A stretch of 64,000 nucleotides of DNA, from contig JAQFVV010006306.1 of the NCBI GenBank assembly GCA_028023455.1, positions 4,117,001-4,181,000 of the forward strand, in the 5' to 3' direction. The stretch is from Epiperipatus broadwayi. Its lineage: Eukaryota; Onychophora; Udeonychophora; Euonychophora; Peripatidae. Both the position numbers and the translations under genes were made by a program. Position 1 is the stretch's first letter. The number at the start of each line of letters is the position of its first letter. Shown piece by piece: positions 59,053-64,000 of this stretch. The notes under the pieces were generated by a model. It was not told the origin of the DNA. It searched no databases and saw only the letters and a list, made by a program, of their open reading frames with translations.

Positions 59053-59208
59053 CAGTTGCTCCACATCATCATCATCAGTTATTTTGAAATTGATTTTGCT
59101 CATGCATTTATATTTTCAACAATTTGCAAACTGTCTTCAAACTATCCACTCTGTTCTGTGAAACTAACAAGGTGAAAAAATAAATACCCCACAATGCTGA
59201 ATCAACAG
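59053..59208 (+). other. Spacer between satellite arrays
   Basis: A short frame (QLLHIIIISYFEIDFAHAFI, then STICKLSSNYPLCSVKLTR) is open here, with CTTACCAG before and AACAAGGTGAAA after it. It could be an exon or chance. Confidence 0.25.
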
Positions 59209-59610
59209 TCATCATCATCTCCCACTCATATATAATAATTGCTTGTAATTCCTTTTGATTATTTATTTTATTTTATTTACTATGTTGTTATTCATTTTAT
59301 TTTAGAAACAAATTTTTAAATTATTTATTTGCATATTTGGCAATTATGATTTGCCATGAAATAATGCATAATTTATCTCGCCCCACCCCTGATTTTTCAA
59401 TAATATAGTCATTATTTTTTACCCCCATAACTTAGAATTTACTATGTTGTTATTCATTTTCTTTTAGAAACAAATTTTTAAATTATTTATTTGCATATTT
59501 GGCAATTATGATTTGCCATGAAATAATGCATAATTTATCTTGCCCCACCCCTGATTTTTCAATAATATAGTCATTATTTTTTACCCCCATAACTTAGAAT
59601 TTACTAAAGT
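59209..59610 (+). repeat. Satellite array 2, diverged 161-bp monomer
   Basis: Headed by the same CATCATCATCTCCCACTCAT. GATTTTTCAATAATATAG occurs at about 59391 and 59552. Monomers keep AACTTAGAATTTACTA and GCATAATTTA from array 1 but have their own arm (GAAACAAATTTTTAAATTAT). Confidence 0.9.
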
Positions 59611-59661
59611 TATTACTGTTATTTTTTTTTGATCCTCACTAAAACCTTGCATTTCTAATAG

Positions 59662-59786
59662 ATATCCCGCATAGAGGGCCTAGAAAAACAACTGCTTGCA
59701 AAAATAGAACATACAGAGTGTCAAGCAGAAAAACGAAATTGAAATGATCACCTTTTGCCACATTACACCAACAATCTGTAACTCAG
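59662..59786 (+). other. Exon-like segment, 125 bases
   Basis: Preceded by CTTGCATTTCTAATAG and followed by GTAGGTCATG. From its first base it reads ISRIEGLEKQLLAKIEHTEC with QAEKRN, then TGA at 59740. That is coiled-coil-like. All three frames hit a stop within the segment. Confidence 0.25.
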
Positions 59787-60237
59787 GTAGGTCATGTTAT
59801 ATATTATTTTTTCTGCATTTTATGACGAATGTGATGAAGCTGTCTATGAAATTGTCATTTTAGGCTATATCTTTCAAAATTGAGAGTTTGTGAACCAATG
59901 TAAAAATAAAGATATTTAAAAATGTGAAAAATCTCCTTTTTTTAATTATTTTTTTGTGGTAATGACTATTTTATCAGCTTCATTACATTCTTTCATATTT
60001 GCACTTTCTAAAAATGTATATATATTTGTTATTTATTGTAATAAATTAGACATTTCATTTAAAATTGTATGTCCTGTAATTTTTTCTGGGAATTCAAAAT
60101 GGCCGTTCAGGTCTCTAGGGGTTTTTTAAGTAATAAATTTATTTAGTATGATCATTACTTTTACAAAAACTTGGACATTATTGGCTGAAATTAAAATATA
60201 TAAGGGTTAATGATTATATATGTCATTTGTCTCCTAG

Positions 60238-60435
60238 AATGAAATCAAAACTGGAGATGTTACTGAGATCTCCAACCCTTGTTTGTCCATAGCTGAAGTT
60301 TTATTTATTAACATTAGGACCGAAACTTATGAACTTTCATTTCTAACATTATATTGTGTATGGAAAATTTTTATTTGTGTTTTGAACAAACAGCTGGGAA
60401 ACGTTCTAAAGAATGTTAATTTTAAATATGAATAA
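60238..60435 (+). other. Open segment after a splice-acceptor-like site
   Basis: CATTTGTCTCCTAG precedes it. It is open for 65 codons: NEIKTGDVTEISNPCLSIAE, VLFINIRTETYELSFLTLYC and so on to a TAA at 60433. The family is not recognised. Confidence 0.2.
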
Positions 60436-60795
60436 TATTAATATTACTGAACTTATGTATATGCATTCTATACAAAATTATTTATACGTTACATGCTTAC
60501 AGTTTGTGTCAGTTACCCAATCAATCAAAATGTGTAACAGCTGTAATTACTTGATCGTATCTTTGGTTGTTTAAGAAGTATTCAGGTAAATGTACCTATT
60601 AGCCATTATATTTCCTTATAGCAGGTTAAACTTGCACTTAATAAAAACAGCGAAAGAAAGATTCCCTATATAAAATTATGCAACATTCTTGATAATATTT
60701 GGGATCATGGATTCTTGCAATCTACAGTAAATGAAGTTTAATATATATAAAAACATTTAAAAACCCTTAATATATACTGCATCTTACATTTGTAG

Positions 60796-61290
60796 TTTCA
60801 AATGGAAAGTGTTGATCAAAATCTCTTTGATAGCAGTGTTAGGAAAATAAATGAAAGAGATGATTTCAAGAAAAAGTTGAGATTTAAGAAATTGCTTAGT
60901 AATGAAATAAAAATTTTAATAAAAAATTCAGAATATAACTATTACTATAGAGTTTTATCACATAAATGTACTACTTCAAAACGGAAAGTCTATACCCCAT
61001 CAATAATGAAAAAAACATTAATAGATTTCAAGCTGACGGACTTATATGAAAATAAATTTAAAGTTATTGATGCATTTAATAAACATTTTATTTCTTTTTG
61101 TATATATTTTGAATTTTTTTTATCTGATGTTAATGCAGAAAACAACATAGGTATTAACCCATTATTTTTGTGGTCAGATATTCTAGATTCAGATGTGAAT
61201 TTGCCTTATATAAATATGATTGCGCTAACGACATATACACACACAAAGCTGAATTTTAAGTTCTTTATATATCAAAATAATATAAAGTAA
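60796..61290 (+). CDS. 162-codon ORF resembling a LINE linker
   Basis: ATG at 60802. Residues about 20-60 read DFKKKLRFKKLLSNEIKILI then KNSEYNYYYRVLSHKCTTSK; residues 84-97 include ENKFKVIDAFNKHFISF. Known LINE polymerases have, between endonuclease and reverse transcriptase, a basic L..E...LI..S...YY...L segment and later an (A/D)xxFNxHFxS segment in this order. So it is probably a LINE piece in unusually good repair, not a host gene. The last 28 codons come from foldback family B (61207 on). The ATG is preceded by CATTTGTAGTTTCAA, so a 3' splice site just upstream cannot be excluded. Confidence 0.4.
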   Translation, partial: FQMESVDQNLFDSSVRKINERDDFKKKLRFKKLLSNEIKILIKNSEYNYYYRVLSHKCTTSKRKVYTPSIMKKTLIDFKLTDLYENKFKVIDAFNKHFISFCIYFEFFLSDVNAENNIGINPLFLWSDILDSDVNLPYINMIALTTYTHTKLNFKFFIYQNNIK

Positions 61291-61778
61291 TACAAAATAA
61301 ATATGTATAAGTGTGGCTGAGCACTTTCAAGGGACATGGCCCTCACAGTCATAGCCATATTGTAATGAACAAAAGTAGTTAATTGCAATGCAAATTTATA
61401 CAAATGACTTCATATATTCCATTTCTTGGATATATTGTAACACTTGTCTTTTCTGTTGATGGTACGATTGGATCTAGCAATAAAGCAAGCCTTTTTTTGG
61501 AGAGAACGACACGACTTAAAAAAAAAAGTGAGAGGCTTGCGTGCTACAATATATCCAAGAAATGGAATACCTCAAGTCATTTGCATAAATTTGCATTGCA
61601 ATTAACTAATTTTGTTCATTACAATATGGCTATGACTATAAGGGCCACATCCCTTGAAAGCACTCAGCCACACTTATACATATTTATTTTGAATTACTTT
61701 GTATTATTTTAATATATAAAGAACTTAAATATTCAGCTTTGTGTGTGTATGTGTCGTTAGTGCAATCATATTTATATA
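61207..61778. mobile_element. Foldback family B, copy 3
   Basis: TATATAAATATGATTGCG with CTAACGACATATACACACAC mirrors its partner at 61741-61777. Inner arms hold GGCTATGACTATAAGGGCC and CTTGAAAGCACTCAGCCAC, the family B hallmark. TATTCCATTTCTTGGATATA mirrors TATATCCAAGAAATGGAATA around a loop near 61450-61540. The 109-codon ORF at 61383-61712 is a by-product of the arms. Confidence 0.85.
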
Positions 61779-62055
61779 GTAGTATTTAACCACAAAGTTT
61801 AAACATCTCGCTTATTTGCCTTATATAATTTGAAACTGCTTAATCAATTAATATTGATCAATGATTGAACATTGAAAGAAAGTAAAAACATATTAATACT
61901 CATTTGGGATTTTTTGTTTAGTTTTTCATAACACTCAAGTATTTTACAAAATGGTTGAAGATAAATATTGCTACAATATTTCTGTAGTATAATTTTCACT
62001 ACACCACTCTCATGCTTTTAACATACAAGATAGGGATCCGCTTTTAATACCTTGT
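61779..62055. other. AT-rich spacer
   Basis: Nothing recognisable. Confidence 0.4.
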
Positions 62056-62150
62056 AGAGAGTTGTACCGGTTCAGCACGAAATGTGCATCTTCCGGGATC
62101 ATATATCTTTTTCACATCTTTGGTCATATGTTTATGATTACACCTCTCCA
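62056..62150 (+). repeat. SINE core fragment
   Basis: GTACCGGTTCAGCACGAAAT, then GCATCTTCCGGGATCAT, matches the core and following part of the 20.3-kb repeat. Flanking SINE parts are not clear. Confidence 0.55.
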
Positions 62151-62725
62151 TAAGATGTTAAAAGCAGATAACCACCAGTCATTACCTTGCATGATTGATA
62201 TAATGAAAATTACACTACAAAAATATTATTCATTAAGTGGATAATCTCTAATCTAATGAATGACCAATATAAATTATTATGTATAACTACATTTGGTTTG
62301 AACTTGTCTTCAATTTCAAAATCGTTTGAATCAGTAATAAATCAGAGATGTCATTCGTGCTAAAAAAAAAATTATCAAAATTTCAGAATAAGTTTGTACG
62401 AAATGGTAATATCATCTGGTTAGTTTAAAATTTATCATAGCCTAATCATCTGTTTTCGTTACAAACTTGTTTCTACTACCAGAATTGTTCCCCCCCCATG
62501 CTCATTTTTACGTCAAGAACTAATGTTTCAGACATTTATGAATACATCATGTCTAATTATAACATTTCAATGCATTCTACCCCCTGCTATAATTTTCCCA
62601 ATAAAAACAATCAACACTGGCCTTTTTTGGTTTTTGTGATAATACTTATAATATAAATGAATCTACCTCTTCCATGAAAACTATGCTCATATTCATCATA
62701 AAATACTCTTTTATATTAGCTTGTA
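62151..62725. other. AT-rich spacer
   Basis: A C run at 62491-62498; no gene. Confidence 0.4.
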
Positions 62726-62729
62726 TTGT

Positions 62730-63060
62730 TCATGTTTCACATGTCCTATTCAACAAATGTTGTGATTTTATAATAGTGGACTCTATAGTATGACCTCCAA
62801 TAAATTGAAGACCATATCGATTGGTTTTATGGCCTTGATCTTGCCATTGTATATTATAGAACATCATTAAATGAAACCTTTCTAATGCTTTTATGTTGAA
62901 TTGATTGAGTATAATTCTCACTTCCATACAATGAACTTAGTTACGGTAGTTATTTTCCTGTGATGAAATACCCTAACTTTTAATTTGTTAAAACTAGTAG
63001 CAATGTATTAGAATCTGTGCTGTACCTCAATATCTAAGTTCACTTTTCTATTTATAAAAG
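62730..63060 (-). pseudogene. LINE polymerase relic after the reverse-transcriptase core
   Basis: On the minus strand three frames in series read IATSFNKLKVRVFHHRKITT with VTK (about 63005-62945), LYGSEN (about 62930) and, in a 65-codon open piece (62730-62927), NQFNIKALERFHLMMFYNIQ, WQDQGHKTNRYG and IESTIIKSQHLLNR. The known order in many LINE proteins is A..AFG.L..R(V/I)W....IS..TK, LLYGSE.W, L..FH.RCLR.IL.I.WQD.V.N..(V/I)L, then (I/E)S....QLRW.GH. This copy matches the series with frame changes and loss of the RC and LRW residues. Nothing clear remains downstream. Confidence 0.6.
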
Positions 63061-63264
63061 TATTCAAATATTTAAATTAGTTTATATTCATAACTAGATA
63101 ATCATTTAAGCTAAAAGTTGCTAAGAATTTTTTTTCGATTGGTTGAAAAAAAACTTAAGTTTTTTGGGCATTGCTTATTAAAACAGCATCTTTATACATT
63201 GCATGTAGACTGTAGATCATTCTTTGAACAATAAAAATTAATCTAATCATCAACATATTAAAAA

Positions 63265-63680
63265 TATAGGGATTTGAACACAGACTTTCAAGCATCTTTC
63301 AACTATCCACACTATCTCATACCACTGCTACACATGACCACACACCTGTAGAAAAGATAAATAATCATCAACATATGTATTTTGTGCTGCCAGTACTCAT
63401 CAGTTGGGCCAGATTATCATCTCCCACATATATATATAATCAGTGCTCAGCTTATTTCAGGATAGCAAATCTTCATACTTTAATGGACAGGCTTCAATCC
63501 ACTCCAACCTTCAACTCTTCAGCCATCCATACCATTGAAAAACTGATGATGAATGCCCAAATCCCATGCTGATGCCAATTTTATTGTTATGACCATGTTG
63601 ACCTCAAGTCACTCTGACCCCTCATGTATAGGACCTTATCCATTTAAATACATAGAAGAGGCATGGGCAGGATTCAGGCT
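63265..63680 (-). repeat. Full-length core SINE, minus strand
   Basis: Left end GGGATTTGAACACAGAC (63269) is the complement of a B-box-like end. The core complement CAGTACTCATCAGTTGGGCC lies at 63399. The distal part (TTAATGGACAGGCTTCAATC, CATGTTGACCTCAAGTCAC, GGCATGGGCAG) matches the 31.5, 32 and 34.6 kb copies. Confidence 0.75.
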
Positions 63681-64000
63681 GGAATGTGTAATATTTGAAA
63701 TACAGGCAACATATTATGAATCTAGAATCCAAGAAAGATAAAGTTCTTGTTTTTGATTAAATAATTCAAATTAGAAATTCCAACCATCGAACCTGTATCT
63801 CGCCTTGATCCTTGTTTCACTGAGTCACTTATTAACAGCTTCAAATTTATTACGGACAAAATTCATTTGTTTAATTTACCAACAGAATTTTTTTTCTGCT
63901 ACCCAAATATTATAAGTAGCTAAAACTGAATATGATATCTTCACTTTAATACTCAGAAAATATGTCAGTTTTTAATTTCCACTGGTTTAAAGATTATTAT
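63681..64000. other. AT-rich end of window
   Basis: Nothing recognisable. Confidence 0.4.

Noticed and set aside
58990-59175. 61-codon ORF as a gene.
   Set aside because: It starts inside a satellite monomer; only the part after 59053 could be independent, and that is listed as an uncertain spacer.
61383-61712. 109-codon ORF.
   Set aside because: It runs through both arms of foldback family B copy 3.

Overview
This window looks like AT-rich, gene-poor nuclear DNA from an invertebrate animal. I find no intact protein-coding gene I would defend as a host gene. The DNA is CpG-poor, dense in A/T runs and microsatellites, and stop codons break nearly every frame. What can be read is a mosaic of transposon remains. 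The repeats (tRNA-derived SINEs sharing a central core, RTE-type LINE ends with TGATGATGA tails, a Polinton-like polymerase relic, many foldback elements) would suit a mollusc, perhaps a cephalopod. That is inference from repeat style only.

1-9 kb: the zinc-knuckle end of a LINE, two RTE-type LINE 3' ends, SINE fragments and three inverted repeats. 9-19 kb: AT-rich DNA with one unrecognised coding relic (about 10.2 kb), an LTR-like repeat (14.2 kb) and a nest of inverted repeats holding a tRNA-like SINE (16-17 kb). 19-24 kb, all on the minus strand: a transposon-protein relic, a Polinton-type DNA polymerase relic and a LINE ORF1 relic set between 140-bp direct repeats.

24-37 kb: SINEs, several copies of a foldback family with 12-16 bp target duplications, a minisatellite that grew inside such an element, a possible small regulatory cluster (25.16-25.21 kb) and two related LINE C-terminal relics. 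37-50 kb: two copies of a second foldback family, SINE pairs arranged as palindromes, a tRNA-Gly-derived retroposon and a compound palindrome.

50-64 kb: a second copy of the first LINE, a striking 1.5-kb near-perfect palindrome (51361-52857), more SINEs, a LINE reverse-transcriptase relic, a small CpG-rich promoter-like patch (57.66-57.81 kb), a ~160-bp satellite in two arrays, some exon-like segments, a 162-codon ORF that resembles a LINE linker, a third foldback of the second family and a LINE relic at the right end.

Nothing here forms an operon or pathway. The coherent theme is inverted repetition: about twenty foldback structures, from 150 bp to 1.5 kb, would make hairpin RNA if transcribed.
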